Below, piece by piece: positions 14,486 through 23,960 of a DNA stretch of 64,000 nucleotides. Origin of the DNA: Polyangia bacterium (GTDB taxonomy: Bacteria; Myxococcota_A; Polyangia; Nannocystales; Nannocystaceae). A program made the translations under genes and the position numbers. Under the pieces are notes generated by a model that was given only the letters and a program-made list of their open reading frames with translations, searched no databases and was not told the DNA's origin. The stretch covers positions 114,137-178,136 of the forward strand of contig JAUHWG010000024.1 of assembly GCA_030424595.1 (NCBI GenBank). The letters are read 5' to 3'. Every line of letters begins with the position of its first letter. Position 1 is the first letter of the stretch.

Positions 14486-14548
14486 GCCGCCGCTAGTGAG
14501 CCGCCGCTAGTGAGCCGCCGCTAGTGAGCCGCCGCTAGTGAGCCGCCG
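14486..14548. repeat. 14-bp tandem repeat, about 4.5 copies
   Basis: The unit GCCGCCGCTAGTGA starts at 14486, 14500, 14514 and 14528, with a partial copy from 14542. It lies in the 360-bp gap between the glycosyltransferase gene and fba. Each unit holds a TAG and a TGA, so it is closed to translation in some plus-strand frames. Apart from this array and the fba ribosome-binding site, no other element was seen in the gap. Confidence 0.95.
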
Positions 14549-14696
14549 GTGAAGAGCGCGCCACACCTCGTGACCGTCCCCCGCGGGGGCCCTCACGGCG
14601 CGCACCGGTGCGCGTACGCGCTGCCGCCGACGGGTGACGGGAGCCGCTCCCCGTGGTAGATGGCCGCCAAGCCCCTTCGTAGACAAGACGCTAGAA

Positions 14697-14703
14697 AGAG
14701 GAG
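14697..14703 (+). promoter_or_regulatory. Strong ribosome-binding site of fba
   Basis: AGAGGAG lies 6 nt before the ATG at 14710. It is one of the strongest Shine-Dalgarno sequences in the window, in line with a highly expressed glycolytic gene. Confidence 0.8.
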
Positions 14704-14709
14704 ACCACG

Positions 14710-15744
14710 ATGCCCGTCGCTGACTTCGCCACCTATTGCCGGATGCTCGACAACGCCAAGGCGAACAAGTTCGCCTACCCGGCGATCAACATCACCTCGC
14801 CGTCGACGATCTCGGCGACGATCGCCGCCTTCGCCGAGGCCGGCTCCGACGGGATCATCCAGGTCAGCACCGGCGGTGGCGAGTTCGCCTCCGGGATGGC
14901 GCTCAAGGACGGGGCCCTGGGCGCGATCTGCCTCGCGGAGTACGTCCATCGGATCGCCGATCGCTACCCGGTCTACGTCGCCCTCCACACCGATCACTGC
15001 AACGCGAAGAAGGTCGACCCCTTCCTCCGGCCGCTGATCGCCGAGACCGCCCGCCGCCGCGCCGCCGGCCTGCCGAACCTCTTCTCCTCGCACATGTTCG
15101 ACGGCTCCGAGCTGCCCCTGGCGGAGAACCTCAGGATCTCCCGCGAGCTGCTGGCGCTCTGCGCCGAGAACGACATCATCCTCGAGGTCGAGGCTGGCGT
15201 CGTCGGCGGCGAAGAGGACGGCGTCAACAACGAGGATCTGCCGGCGGACAAGCTCTACACCACCCCCGAGGACATGGTCGCGGTCGCCCGCGCCCTGCGC
15301 GAGATCAAGGGCGGGCGCTACATGTTCGCCGCGACCTTCGGCAACGTCCACGGGGTCTACAAGCCGGGCAACGTCAAGCTTCGGCCGTCGATCCTCCGCG
15401 ACGGTCAGGCCGCGGTCGCCGAGGTCTTCGGCGACGACGCCCGCTTTGACCTCGTCTTCCACGGCGGCTCCGGCTCGGCCCTCGACGAGATCCACGAGAC
15501 CCTCGAGTACGGCGTCGTCAAGATGAACGTCGACACCGACACCCAGTACGCCTTCACCCGGCCGATCGTCGATCACATGCTGAAGAACTACGACGGCGTG
15601 CTCCGGATCGACGGCGAGGTCGGCTCGAAGAAGGTCTACGACCCGCGCTCCTACCTCAAGCTCGCCGAGGCCGGGATGCAGGCCCGGGTCCGCCAGGCCT
15701 GCGCTGATCTGCGCTCGACCGGGACGTCGCTGCACGGGCGCTGA
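14710..15744 (+). CDS. fba: Fructose-bisphosphate aldolase, class II
   Basis: This zinc enzyme reversibly splits fructose 1,6-bisphosphate into dihydroxyacetone phosphate and glyceraldehyde 3-phosphate in glycolysis and gluconeogenesis. At 344 residues it has the class IIA length. Visible active-site features are LHTDHC (D95 catalytic, H96 zinc), the acidic EVEAG (159-163), the zinc histidines H214 in FGNVHGVY and H251 in VFHGGSGS, and the phosphate-binding NVDTDTQ. The YKPGNVKL stretch after H214 is the usual class IIA sequence. The next gene follows after a 53-bp gap holding 10-bp repeats, so they may form one transcript. Confidence 0.97.
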   Translation: MPVADFATYCRMLDNAKANKFAYPAINITSPSTISATIAAFAEAGSDGIIQVSTGGGEFASGMALKDGALGAICLAEYVHRIADRYPVYVALHTDHCNAKKVDPFLRPLIAETARRRAAGLPNLFSSHMFDGSELPLAENLRISRELLALCAENDIILEVEAGVVGGEEDGVNNEDLPADKLYTTPEDMVAVARALREIKGGRYMFAATFGNVHGVYKPGNVKLRPSILRDGQAAVAEVFGDDARFDLVFHGGSGSALDEIHETLEYGVVKMNVDTDTQYAFTRPIVDHMLKNYDGVLRIDGEVGSKKVYDPRSYLKLAEAGMQARVRQACADLRSTGTSLHGR

Positions 15745-15750
15745 GCGGCG

Positions 15751-15787
15751 CCACGCCCCTCCACGCCCCTCCACGCCCCTCCACGGG
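15751..15787. repeat. 10-bp tandem repeat between fba and the YciO-like gene
   Basis: CCACGCCCCT is repeated three times without error (15751-15780), followed by a partial CCACGGG that runs straight into the ribosome-binding site GGGAG of the next gene. Confidence 0.95.
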
Positions 15788-15797
15788 AGAGCAGACC

Positions 15798-16409
15798 ATG
15801 ATTGTCCACATCGACGCCGAGCGCCCCGCGCCGCGCAAGCTCGATCCGGTGCTGCAGGCGCTGCGCCGCGATCAGGTCGTGATCTACCCGACGGACACCG
15901 GGTACGCCTTCGGTTGCGCCCTCTCGAGCCCGAAGGGGATCACCCGCCTGCGCAAGCTCAAGGGCATCGACGCCAAGCACCCCAAGCCGTTGACGATGAT
16001 GGTCAACGACATCGCCCACATCGCCCGCTACGCCCACATGGGCACCTCGCTCTACCGGATGATGCGGCGGATGCTGCCGGGGCCCTACACCCTGGTCCTG
16101 CGGGCGACCTCCGACACGCCGCGGACGATGCACAACCGCAACCACGAGGTCGGGATCCGGGTCCCGGCTCACCCGGTCTGCCAGATGCTCGTCGACCTCC
16201 TGGGCGAGCCGCTGCTGACCGGCTCGGTGACCAGCGCCGAGGAGGACTTTGAGCTCGAGGAGCCCGACGTTCTCGAGCACCGCTACTCCCGCGACGTCGC
16301 GGTGGTGATCAACGCCGGACCGCTGTGGCCCGATCCCTCGACCGTCCTGAGGATGACCGACGACGAGATGGAGATCCTCCGCGAGGGTCAGGGCGAGCTC
16401 CCCTCGTAG
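15798..16409 (+). CDS. YciO/TsaC (Sua5-YrdC) family protein
   Basis: Sua5/YrdC/YciO proteins share a fold that binds ATP and RNA. TsaC and Sua5 make threonylcarbamoyl-AMP for the t6A base of tRNA. The 203-residue protein has the family signature YPTDTGYAFGC (33-43), then KLKGIDAKHPKPLTMMV, PGPYTLVLRAT and the VGIRVPAHP strand. It lacks a C-terminal Sua5 domain. Length and the wording of these motifs look more like the YciO branch, whose role is less settled than TsaC. The ATG at 15798 has GGGAG about 8 bp upstream. Whether it supports t6A synthesis depends on whether a second tsaC exists elsewhere in the genome. Confidence 0.9.
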   Translation: MIVHIDAERPAPRKLDPVLQALRRDQVVIYPTDTGYAFGCALSSPKGITRLRKLKGIDAKHPKPLTMMVNDIAHIARYAHMGTSLYRMMRRMLPGPYTLVLRATSDTPRTMHNRNHEVGIRVPAHPVCQMLVDLLGEPLLTGSVTSAEEDFELEEPDVLEHRYSRDVAVVINAGPLWPDPSTVLRMTDDEMEILREGQGELPS

Positions 16410-16514
16410 GTCGCGGCGCGGCACCGCTGCGCCCGTTTGCGGGGACTCACCGACCCGCGAAGCAAGGGCGTCGGTGCCTCTCGCCCAGCTCTGCGACGGC
16501 CGCCTCCTCGGCTC

Positions 16515-17174
16515 CTACTCTCCGGGCGGGAGGAGCCCGACCCGACGGAGGAGCGCCGACACGGCGATCAGCGGCAGGCCGATGATCCCGGTGAAGTCGA
16601 CGCTCTCGATCGCGGCGAAGAGCTTGATCCCCGCGTCCTCGATCCGATACGAGCCGACGCAGTCGAGCGGACGGTGCTCGCGGACATAGGCCCGCGCCTC
16701 GTCCTCGGCGAAGGCCCGCATCCGCAGCCGCTGGTGATCGACGAGCTCGTGGCTCTCCCCGGTGCTGGGACAGGTGAGGACGACGCCGGAGATCAGGCGA
16801 TGGCTGCGACCGGCGAGGCGCATGAGCTGGGCGGTGGCGGCCTCCTCGGTGACGGGCTTGTGGAGGAGCTGCGCCCTGCCGTCATCATCGCCGTCGCCGC
16901 CGAGCACGCCGATCTGATCCGCGGCGAGGATCCAAGCCTCGCGATGCGCCGCCGCGAGGGAGGCTGCCTTGCCGCGGGCGAGGTGGAGCGCGAAGCTCTC
17001 CGGGCTCATCGTCGCGAACCTGGAATCCTCGGCGCGCTCGTCAAATTCCGGGGCGGCGATCGCAAAGGGAAGGCCGAGGCGGGCGAGGAGCTCGCGACGA
17101 TAACGAGAGGTGGAGGCCAGGAGCAGCGGCCTGACGCTCGGCGACGATGGGGACCCCGGCTCGAGAGCTGACAC
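16515..17174 (-). CDS. yceF: Maf-family nucleotide pyrophosphatase, YceF (m7GTP) type
   Basis: Maf proteins hydrolyse non-canonical nucleoside triphosphates. The YceF branch acts on 7-methyl-GTP. The protein (219 residues) has the N-terminal STSRYRRELL (21-30), the catalytic Asp in AADQIGVL (D86, Q87), KPVTEEAA, and the C-terminal CVGSYRIEDAGIKLF followed by GLPLIA. The DQ rather than DT after the alanines and the EHPLDC-like HRPLDCVGSY are the features that separate YceF from the dTTP/UTP-type Maf proteins. An unusual small Gly/Asp insert (GGDGDDDG) follows the DQ motif. The start is GTG; no other start fits the N-terminal strand. Confidence 0.92.
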   Translation of the reverse strand: MSALEPGSPSSPSVRPLLLASTSRYRRELLARLGLPFAIAAPEFDERAEDSRFATMSPESFALHLARGKAASLAAAHREAWILAADQIGVLGGDGDDDGRAQLLHKPVTEEAATAQLMRLAGRSHRLISGVVLTCPSTGESHELVDHQRLRMRAFAEDEARAYVREHRPLDCVGSYRIEDAGIKLFAAIESVDFTGIIGLPLIAVSALLRRVGLLPPGE

Positions 17175-17252
17175 CCGCCGAGAGTAGCGCAGGGCCGCCG
17201 CCGAGGGCGACGACGACGGCGACGACGACGGCCGCGACGGGCTCCGTCCCGC

Positions 17253-19124
17253 TCACCGCTTCTTCTTGGTCGTCGTCTTCTTCTTCCTCCGCTTCTTCTT
17301 TTTCTTTGGCGCGAGGAGCTTGCGGGAGGCGGCGAGCCGAGCGGGCAGCTCGGCGCAGGCGCTCTTCTCCTCCGCCGAGGCCTCGGCCGGCGGGTTCGGG
17401 ATCACCAGGGTGTTGACCGGCTCGGCGAAGCTCGGATCCGGCGCGGCGATGATCGCCTCCAGCGCCTCCATCAGCGCGACGCAGGGGCGCGGCGCCTCGA
17501 GGTGCTGCTCGATGTCGTGGCGGAGGTTGAGCTCGGTGTCGATCTGGGCGACGACCGCCTCCTCGCCGGCGAGCGCCTTGAGGATCCGGTGGCGATCGTT
17601 GAAGCCGAGGCGAGAGTCGGCGTCGTTGATGAAGGAGAGGAGGAGCTCGTGGGCCCCAGGTCCGAGCTCGATCGCGACGTCGACCGCCTGCGCCCGCACC
17701 TCCGGGTAGCGGAGGACATCGACGAGCTCGCTGACGAACGCCCTGTTCTCGTGGAGCGAAGGATCGCCAGCGGCCGCCTCACGATAGCGCTCGAGGGCGT
17801 GGACCCGATCCTGGTCCCGCCAATTGAGCAGCCACCCCTCCCGCCAGAGCAGCCCCGGGTTCTCTGGAAAACTCTCGCGGAGAGGGCCGAGGAGGAGCGC
17901 CCCCTGGTCGTAGTCGTTGTTGCGGAAGGCGGCGTCGATCGCCGCGATCTGCTCCTCTGCCGGGCCTGTGATCGCGACGTTCGGCGCCGCCACCTCGTCC
18001 CCACCCGCGATCTCCCCGACATCCTCGCCGCCCGACCCCGAGAGCTCGTCCGCCTCATCCGCCTCGCTCGGGCCGCTGCGCTGGCCTGGATCGACGACGA
18101 TGACGATCGCCACGCCGAGGAGCCCGAGGAGCCCGATGCCGGCGAGCCATGGCCACACACGGCCGAGCCCTCCGCGACCCTCCCGGGGCTTGAGCGAGTC
18201 GGGCAGGTCGCTGTGAAACTCGGGGCGCGGGGCGAGGGCGGACATCCTCCGCGTCGAGCTCCGCGGCACGCCGCCCTTGGCGAGGCGCGAGGCCAGCCCC
18301 GTGCGGTAGCCGATCAGCATCTTGCGGACGGTCTTCGCGTCGGGGAAGCGGGCCTCTCGCTGCTTGGCGAGGAGGCGAGCGACGATCGCCCCGAGGTCCT
18401 CCGGCACGCTCGGCGGCAGCGGTGGCGGGTCCTGGCTGACCTGCATGCGGATCACCGTGACCGGATCGTCGCTGACGAAGGGCAGCTTCCCCGAGAGCAT
18501 CAGGTAGAGGAGGATCCCGGCGGAGTAGAGGTCGGAGCGGGCGTCGACCTCGACGCCGAGGCACTGCTCTGGGCTCATGTAGAGCGGCGTGCCGAAGACC
18601 ATCCCCGCGCGGGTCATCGCCTCGCCCGCGCCCTCGCCGGAGACCAGCTTGGCGATGCCAAAGTCGACGAGCTTCAGCACCTCGGAGCCGTCGGGCTCGC
18701 GGCTGACGAAGACGTTTTGCGGCTTGAGATCGCGGTGGACGACGCCGCGACCGTGGGCGTGCTCCAGGCCGGCGAGGATCTGGAGGAAGAGGTCGAGCGC
18801 GCGCAGCGGCTCCATCGGCCCGCGGATCAGGTCGTGGAGCTCGATCCCCTCGAGGAGCTGCATCACCATGTAGCGGGTGCCGTCCTCGGTCGCGCCGAAC
18901 TCGGTGACCTGGATACAGTTGGGGTGCTCTAGACGGGCCGCGCTCTGGGCCTCTCGCTCGAAGCGACGGGCGATGTCCGGGTCGCGGGTGATGTCCTGGT
19001 GGAGCACCTTGACCGCGAAGTCCCGCTTGAGGTGGAGATGATGGCCGCGGTAGACGGCACCCATCCCGCCCTCGCCTAGGAGCGCGTCGATCCGGTATCG
19101 GCCGGCCAATACCGTTCCGATCAT
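17253..19124 (-). CDS. Membrane Ser/Thr protein kinase with extracytoplasmic helical domain
   Basis: The N-terminal 280 residues form a complete Hanks kinase: Gly loop LGEGGMGAVYRG (16-27), K39, HRDLKPQN (130-137), DFG (154-156) and MSPE (183-186). A juxtamembrane segment leads to a single membrane helix at about 323-344. A Glu/Gly linker follows, then a C-terminal domain of about 220 residues with TPR-like helices, and a very basic end (KKKKKRRKKKTTTKKKR). The kinase is cytoplasmic and the rest probably faces the periplasm, as in PknB-type receptors. The ATG has an AGAGG-type ribosome-binding site. It lies 139 bp downstream of a second kinase gene on the same strand. The signal and the substrates are unknown. 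Confidence 0.95.
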   Translation of the reverse strand: MIGTVLAGRYRIDALLGEGGMGAVYRGHHLHLKRDFAVKVLHQDITRDPDIARRFEREAQSAARLEHPNCIQVTEFGATEDGTRYMVMQLLEGIELHDLIRGPMEPLRALDLFLQILAGLEHAHGRGVVHRDLKPQNVFVSREPDGSEVLKLVDFGIAKLVSGEGAGEAMTRAGMVFGTPLYMSPEQCLGVEVDARSDLYSAGILLYLMLSGKLPFVSDDPVTVIRMQVSQDPPPLPPSVPEDLGAIVARLLAKQREARFPDAKTVRKMLIGYRTGLASRLAKGGVPRSSTRRMSALAPRPEFHSDLPDSLKPREGRGGLGRVWPWLAGIGLLGLLGVAIVIVVDPGQRSGPSEADEADELSGSGGEDVGEIAGGDEVAAPNVAITGPAEEQIAAIDAAFRNNDYDQGALLLGPLRESFPENPGLLWREGWLLNWRDQDRVHALERYREAAAGDPSLHENRAFVSELVDVLRYPEVRAQAVDVAIELGPGAHELLLSFINDADSRLGFNDRHRILKALAGEEAVVAQIDTELNLRHDIEQHLEAPRPCVALMEALEAIIAAPDPSFAEPVNTLVIPNPPAEASAEEKSACAELPARLAASRKLLAPKKKKKRRKKKTTTKKKR

Positions 19125-19263
19125 CGGCCGCCTCTTTCCCTCGCCCTTGTCATTCCCGTTGCGGCCAGCGTGGGGTGGCGCCCCGCGGCCTGTACAGAGC
19201 CCGGGGCATGGTACCTGGAGGAGCGAACATGGAGATCACCGGGGCTGGCTACGCCCGCCTAGA

Positions 19264-22200
19264 CTATCGCACGGGCTTGGTCCGCACGGTCTCTTCGTCC
19301 GGGGCGACCTCTGACTCCTCGAGGCCGCTCGGGGCCTCGATGAAGGTGGTCCCGCGATCGCGCTCGATCCTGGCCAAGGCCTCTTTGGCCCAGTTCGCGA
19401 GGCTGAACTCCTTCGCCGACTCGAAGTCCGCGAGCATCTCCTCGAGCTCCCGCCGCGCCCGCGGACTCTGCCCACGCAGATGGGCCAGCTCCGCGTCGAG
19501 GAGGCGGAGCTGCTGCTGGGCGACGTGCTCGCCCTGGATCTGGAGCATCCCGGACTTGGCCTCGGCGAGCATCGCCGCGCCCTCCTCGACCTCGCCCATC
19601 CGAGCGATGGTGTAGCCGAGGAAGCCGCGGTTTAGGTTCACGTGGAAGTCGTAGCCGTGGAGGCCGCCGAGGCGGATCGCCTCGCGGAAGGCCTCGGCCG
19701 CGAGGGCGAAGCGAGAGGTCCTCAGGAGCAGGTCGCCGAGGTTGTGCAGCGGCGGGATGAGGAGGCGCGTGGTGTTGGCGCTGCGCAGCTCCTCGATCGC
19801 CTGCCGGGTCTCCGGGACCGCGCGCTCAGGCTCGCCGCCGAGCACCGCGAGGAAGGCGATCCCCGAGAGGTACGAGCGACGGTGGACCACCGGCACCCGC
19901 GCGGCGATCGGCTTGGCGAGCTCGTGGAGGGCGGTCGCCTCCTCGATCTGTCCCGCGAGGGAGAGGCAGCGCAGACGGACGCCGATGATGTGCATCAGCT
20001 CGCCGTCGCTCGCCTCCTCGTGGTCCATGATCTTCATCGCGAAGGCGGAGGACTCGACCGCCTGCTCGATCTCGCCGGAGTTCAGGTGGAGCTCGGCGCG
20101 ACGGATCGCGATCCGCAGCTCGAGCACCCGGTCGTGCGCGCGCTTGGCCGCCTGCGCCGCCTGCTCCAGGCGATAGAGGGCTCGCTCGCCGTCGCGGGTC
20201 GTGTCGAGCGCGAAGCGATCGACCAGCCCGAGCCAGAAGAGCGACTGCGCACGATGATCGCCGAGGAGCTCGGCGACGAGGATCCCCGCCTGGTAGTGGG
20301 CAGCCTCGCGCTGCGGATCGTCGAGGGCGCCGGCCGCCTGCTCGAGGAGCTGGAGCTTGGCCTTCAGGAGCCGGGGCAGCGCCGGGATCCGGCCGTAGCG
20401 GCGCAGGCGTGTCATCACCCGCTGCAGCACCCGGGAGGCGAGCTGCGGCTGGTTCGCCTTGAAGAGCTGGTCCGCCGCCGCCTCGAGGGCGTCCGCCGAC
20501 TCGAGGCCGTCGGAGGCGTCGTCGAGGAGGCGAGCCCGGAGGTAGATGAGGTTCGCGTCGGGGCGCTCGAGCTCGTCGATCCGCTCGGCGAGATCGAGCC
20601 GGGTCTCGTTGAGCGCGTCGCCGTAGCGCATCCGGATCGCCTCGCGGACCGACTCGTGGGCGAGGGTGACGAGGTTCGAGCCGACCGTCGCGTTGCGGAC
20701 GACGAGGCCCTCGCTCTCCAGGCGGTCGAGGGTCCGGCGAAAGCGCTCACGCCGGAGATCGGAGAGGTCCGCGAGCTGCTGCTCCTCGATCGGCGCCTCG
20801 ATCAGGAAGAGCGTGCTGCCGATCTCCCAGGCGCTGACGCCGAGGCTGTCGAGCCGGCCCTCGGAGCGCTGGGCGAGGCTCTTGTGGAGCTGCTCGGCCG
20901 CCACCGACGACGAGCGGAGCACCCACGAGTCGGCGTCCCGGACCAGGATCGACTCCTCGATGAGCACCCGCAGGGTCTCGCGGAAGCTCAGCGGGTGGCC
21001 GCCGGTGAGCTTGTCGAGCATCGCCGTCAGGTCCCCTAAGAGCGGCGCGTCGCCGAGGATCCCCTGGAGAACGGCGTACATCTCGCGGTCGGCGAAGGGG
21101 CGGAGGTTCCAGACCTCGGCGAGCTGTTCGCGCCCGAGCCCCTCGAGCATCGTCCGCAGGCGGGTGCTCGGCTCGGTCGTCACGCAGAGGAGGATCTTCG
21201 CCTCGTTGTGGTCGATCGCGCGGACCAGGTGATCGACGAGCGTTCGCACGCTCTCGCCGGCGCGGGCGAGGTCGGAGAGGTGGAGGACAAAGGCGGTCTC
21301 GCCGGCGGCGCTGATCAGGAACTCGATGAGCTGAGCGGCGATCGCCTCGTCCGGTCGCCGACCGCGGGCCGCCTTGACCAGGTCGGCGTAGCGGCGCAGC
21401 GTCGACGAGCGCTCGCCGAGCGCGGTCGCCAGCTGGAGCACGATCGGGCCGAAGGGGCCGACGCTGCCCTCGCCGCCCCAACAATTGGCCTCGACGAAGA
21501 GCCCGTCGCCGAGCTGGACCTCGCGGCGGACCTCCGCCATCAACCGCTGCTTGCCCATCCCCTCCGGGGCCTCGACGAAGACGGTCCGCAGGAGGCGACC
21601 GGCCCGCGGCAGTCGACCGGGCTCGGCGTTCGCCTCCGGGCGGAGGACCTCGACGGCGCGGGTCAGGAGGATGTCGAGGTAGCCCGCGCGGTCGACGAAG
21701 GGCAGGTGCTCGACGAGGACGCGGGCGAACTCTCGCCGGTCCTCGGCGTTCGCCTGGCGGCTCCGGATCTGCGCGCTCTCCCGCCGGAGGAGCTCGAGGA
21801 CGATCGAGCGGGCGCTCTGCGGCCGCTTGTTCGGATCGGGCTCGAGCATCCGGCCGATGAGCTCGGCGATCACCGGTCCTCCGGCCGAGAGCACCGCCCC
21901 CGCGAGCTCGGGTCGCCAGTCCCGCTGGTTGCGGAGCGCCTCCCGGAAGTCCCGCGAGGGGAAGGGCTTTTGGCCGCGGATCGCCGTGTAGAGGGTCGCG
22001 GCGAGGGAGTAGATGTCGGAGCGAGCGTCGGTGGCGTCGCCGGTGATCTTCTCCGGCGCCGAGAAGCCCGGCGTGCCGTGGACCTCCACCTCTTCGAGCT
22101 CATCGTCGACCATGCCGGTCGGGCGCCGGAGCATCCGCGCCAGGCCGAAGTCGATGATCTTCGCCTGCGGAACGCCGCCCTCCGTCTCGGGCGGACAGAC

Positions 22201-22791
22201 CAGCACGTTGCTCGGCTTGATGTCCTCGTGGACGAAGCCGAGGGTGTGGATGTAGTCGAGCGCCCGCGCGAGCTGGACGATCATCTCGACGATCGTCTCG
22301 CGCGGCTGCCCCCGGAGAAATTCCCCCAGGGAGTCGCCGTGGATCAGCTCCTGGGTGAAATAGAAGGAGTCCTGCTCCTCACATCGGCCGAAGTCGTAGA
22401 CCGCCGCGAGGTTCGGGTGATGGAGCTGCGTGAGGAGGCGAAACTCGTCCTTGAAGCGAGCCGTGACGTCATCGACGGCGCCCTTCGTGTCGCTGAAGGT
22501 GCGCGTCGTCAGGGTGGTCTTTCGCAGGGGGTCGATCAGCCGCGAGCTCGACGACGGATGGATCTGCGAGCGCACCGGCGCCGAGCCCGTCCCTGCGCCG
22601 GTCTGGGTCCCCACCTCGATGTCGTGGCGGATCACCTTGAGGGCGACCAGGCGCTCCTCGAGCTGATCGTAGGCCTCGTAGACCGCACCGAAGCCGCCCC
22701 GTCCGAGGAGCCTACGGATGCGATAGCGGCCAGCGATCGTCTCGGGCAGCTTCTCGTCGCTCTCCTGATCCGGGCTCGTCGTCGGTGTCAA
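19264..22791 (-). CDS. PknK-like Ser/Thr kinase with AAA-type ATPase and TPR region
   Basis: This 1175-residue protein joins a kinase domain (about 20-340) to an ATPase/STAND-like region (about 400-750) and a C-terminal TPR region (about 780-1140), the plan of PknK-type regulators. Kinase landmarks include LGRGGFGAVYEA (29-40), K52, DFG (214-216) and APEK. Two departures stand out. The catalytic loop reads HED (188-190) instead of HRD, and a 50-residue Ser/Thr-rich insert follows K52. The P-loop candidate EAPEGMGKQRL (407-417) lacks the usual Ser/Thr after Lys, so nucleotide binding may be impaired. The start is a TTG preceded by AGGA. It is probably cytoplasmic; targets are unknown. Confidence 0.92.
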   Translation of the reverse strand: MTPTTSPDQESDEKLPETIAGRYRIRRLLGRGGFGAVYEAYDQLEERLVALKVIRHDIEVGTQTGAGTGSAPVRSQIHPSSSSRLIDPLRKTTLTTRTFSDTKGAVDDVTARFKDEFRLLTQLHHPNLAAVYDFGRCEEQDSFYFTQELIHGDSLGEFLRGQPRETIVEMIVQLARALDYIHTLGFVHEDIKPSNVLVCPPETEGGVPQAKIIDFGLARMLRRPTGMVDDELEEVEVHGTPGFSAPEKITGDATDARSDIYSLAATLYTAIRGQKPFPSRDFREALRNQRDWRPELAGAVLSAGGPVIAELIGRMLEPDPNKRPQSARSIVLELLRRESAQIRSRQANAEDRREFARVLVEHLPFVDRAGYLDILLTRAVEVLRPEANAEPGRLPRAGRLLRTVFVEAPEGMGKQRLMAEVRREVQLGDGLFVEANCWGGEGSVGPFGPIVLQLATALGERSSTLRRYADLVKAARGRRPDEAIAAQLIEFLISAAGETAFVLHLSDLARAGESVRTLVDHLVRAIDHNEAKILLCVTTEPSTRLRTMLEGLGREQLAEVWNLRPFADREMYAVLQGILGDAPLLGDLTAMLDKLTGGHPLSFRETLRVLIEESILVRDADSWVLRSSSVAAEQLHKSLAQRSEGRLDSLGVSAWEIGSTLFLIEAPIEEQQLADLSDLRRERFRRTLDRLESEGLVVRNATVGSNLVTLAHESVREAIRMRYGDALNETRLDLAERIDELERPDANLIYLRARLLDDASDGLESADALEAAADQLFKANQPQLASRVLQRVMTRLRRYGRIPALPRLLKAKLQLLEQAAGALDDPQREAAHYQAGILVAELLGDHRAQSLFWLGLVDRFALDTTRDGERALYRLEQAAQAAKRAHDRVLELRIAIRRAELHLNSGEIEQAVESSAFAMKIMDHEEASDGELMHIIGVRLRCLSLAGQIEEATALHELAKPIAARVPVVHRRSYLSGIAFLAVLGGEPERAVPETRQAIEELRSANTTRLLIPPLHNLGDLLLRTSRFALAAEAFREAIRLGGLHGYDFHVNLNRGFLGYTIARMGEVEEGAAMLAEAKSGMLQIQGEHVAQQQLRLLDAELAHLRGQSPRARRELEEMLADFESAKEFSLANWAKEALARIERDRGTTFIEAPSGLEESEVAPDEETVRTKPVR

Positions 22792-22982
22792 AGCTGTCCT
22801 ATGGGCGCTATGCCCTCTTCCCGGCGGCTGAGGGTAGTCTCATGACCTCGCCAACACAACCGGTGTGTCCTTCGGGTGAGCATCCATGATTCCACAGCTC
22901 GTCGGCCCATCGGCGGCTAATACCGCGGGCCGGCAAAGTCGGTCGCAGGTCAACCCACAGCCGAAGACATCGTTCCGTCCGG

Positions 22983-23813
22983 CTATTTGAGCACCCGCGG
23001 GCCCCAGGGCGGGACCTCTCCCGCGCGAATGGCGGAGAAGTTCTCGCGACCGATCGCCGCCTCTCCGCTGTCGACGCAGCGCTCGTAGGCCGCCCTCTCC
23101 AGCTCCAAACGCTGTTCTTCAGGGTTTCCCTGGGTGTTTAGGAGCGCCCGCTTGAAGGCCGCGACGGCGGTCGGCGAGCGCCGCCGCAAGAGCTTGGCGA
23201 GCGCACGGACCCGCGTGAGCCCGGCCTCAACATCGTCGACCAGCTCCTGCACCAGGCCGATCCGGGCCGCCTCCGCGCCGCCCACGGGCTCGCCCGTGCA
23301 GCCCAGGCGGAGCGCCTGCGCGACGCCGAGCGCCTGCGCGAGCTCGGCGGTCCCGCGGGCGCCGGGGAGGATCCCGAGGCCGGTCTCCGGCAGGGCGAAG
23401 CTCGCCGCCGGGGTCGCCAGCGCGTAGTCAGCGGTGAGAACGAACTCCGCGCCCCAGCCGAGGGTCACGCCGTGGCTCAGCACCGTCGTGAAGATCGGCA
23501 GGTGACGAAGCCGGCGCATCAGCTCCCGCTGTCGGATAACGTGCGACTTGACCCGACCATCGTCCCAGCCGACCCGCTCCGTGACGTTGGCGCCGGCGAT
23601 GAAGATCGGCGTGCCCCGCCTGCTGACGCGGCGCGATGTTGTGCACAGACAGGAGATCGCCGGCTCCCGCTCCAGCAGCTCGCACAGCGCGTCGAAGGCC
23701 GAGAGCTGCTCGCTCCCCATCTCGTTCGCCTTGCCGTGATCCAGCTCCAAGATCAGGAGACCGTGGTCGTCCTCGTAGCGCGGGTGAAGGGCCGCGATCG
23801 ATGCGAGATCCAT
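22983..23813 (-). CDS. Enoyl-CoA hydratase/isomerase (crotonase) family protein
   Basis: This is a 276-residue crotonase-fold protein, the usual length for enoyl-CoA hydratases that act in beta-oxidation and related CoA pathways. Recognisable parts are LLILELDHGKANEM, the oxyanion-loop region FIAGANV, and the second signature GWGAEFVLTADYALATPAASFALPE (split here over two strands), then GILPGARGTAEL. The ATG at 23813 is the proper start. The reading frame stays open for another 96 codons upstream, but those codons translate tandem repeat DNA and show no homology. Acid residues expected for a classic hydratase are not clearly placed, so it might be an isomerase or hydrolase relative. Confidence 0.9.
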   Translation of the reverse strand: MDLASIAALHPRYEDDHGLLILELDHGKANEMGSEQLSAFDALCELLEREPAISCLCTTSRRVSRRGTPIFIAGANVTERVGWDDGRVKSHVIRQRELMRRLRHLPIFTTVLSHGVTLGWGAEFVLTADYALATPAASFALPETGLGILPGARGTAELAQALGVAQALRLGCTGEPVGGAEAARIGLVQELVDDVEAGLTRVRALAKLLRRRSPTAVAAFKRALLNTQGNPEEQRLELERAAYERCVDSGEAAIGRENFSAIRAGEVPPWGPRVLK

Positions 23814-23895
23814 GGCCGAGAGGGTACCCGCAGCGACCCCCCGAGAGGAACGCGGCCGACCTGGATTCCCGCCGTGAGAGACCTCTTTCTTTCTC

Positions 23896-23946
23896 GAGAG
23901 GTTCTCTGTGGAGAGGTTCTCTGTGGAGAGGTTCTCTGCGGAGAGG
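23896..23946. repeat. 15-bp tandem repeat, 3.4 copies
   Basis: GAGAGGTTCTCTGTG starts at 23896, 23911 and 23926 (the last ending GCG), with a partial copy GAGAGG at 23941. Together with the next array it fills most of the 391-bp gap upstream of the enoyl-CoA hydratase gene. Confidence 0.95.
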
Positions 23947-23960
23947 CTGGCGAACGGCCG

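Noticed and set aside
15798..16409. Firm assignment as the essential t6A synthase TsaC
   Set aside because: Length and motif wording fit YciO as well or better; the role cannot be decided from one sequence.
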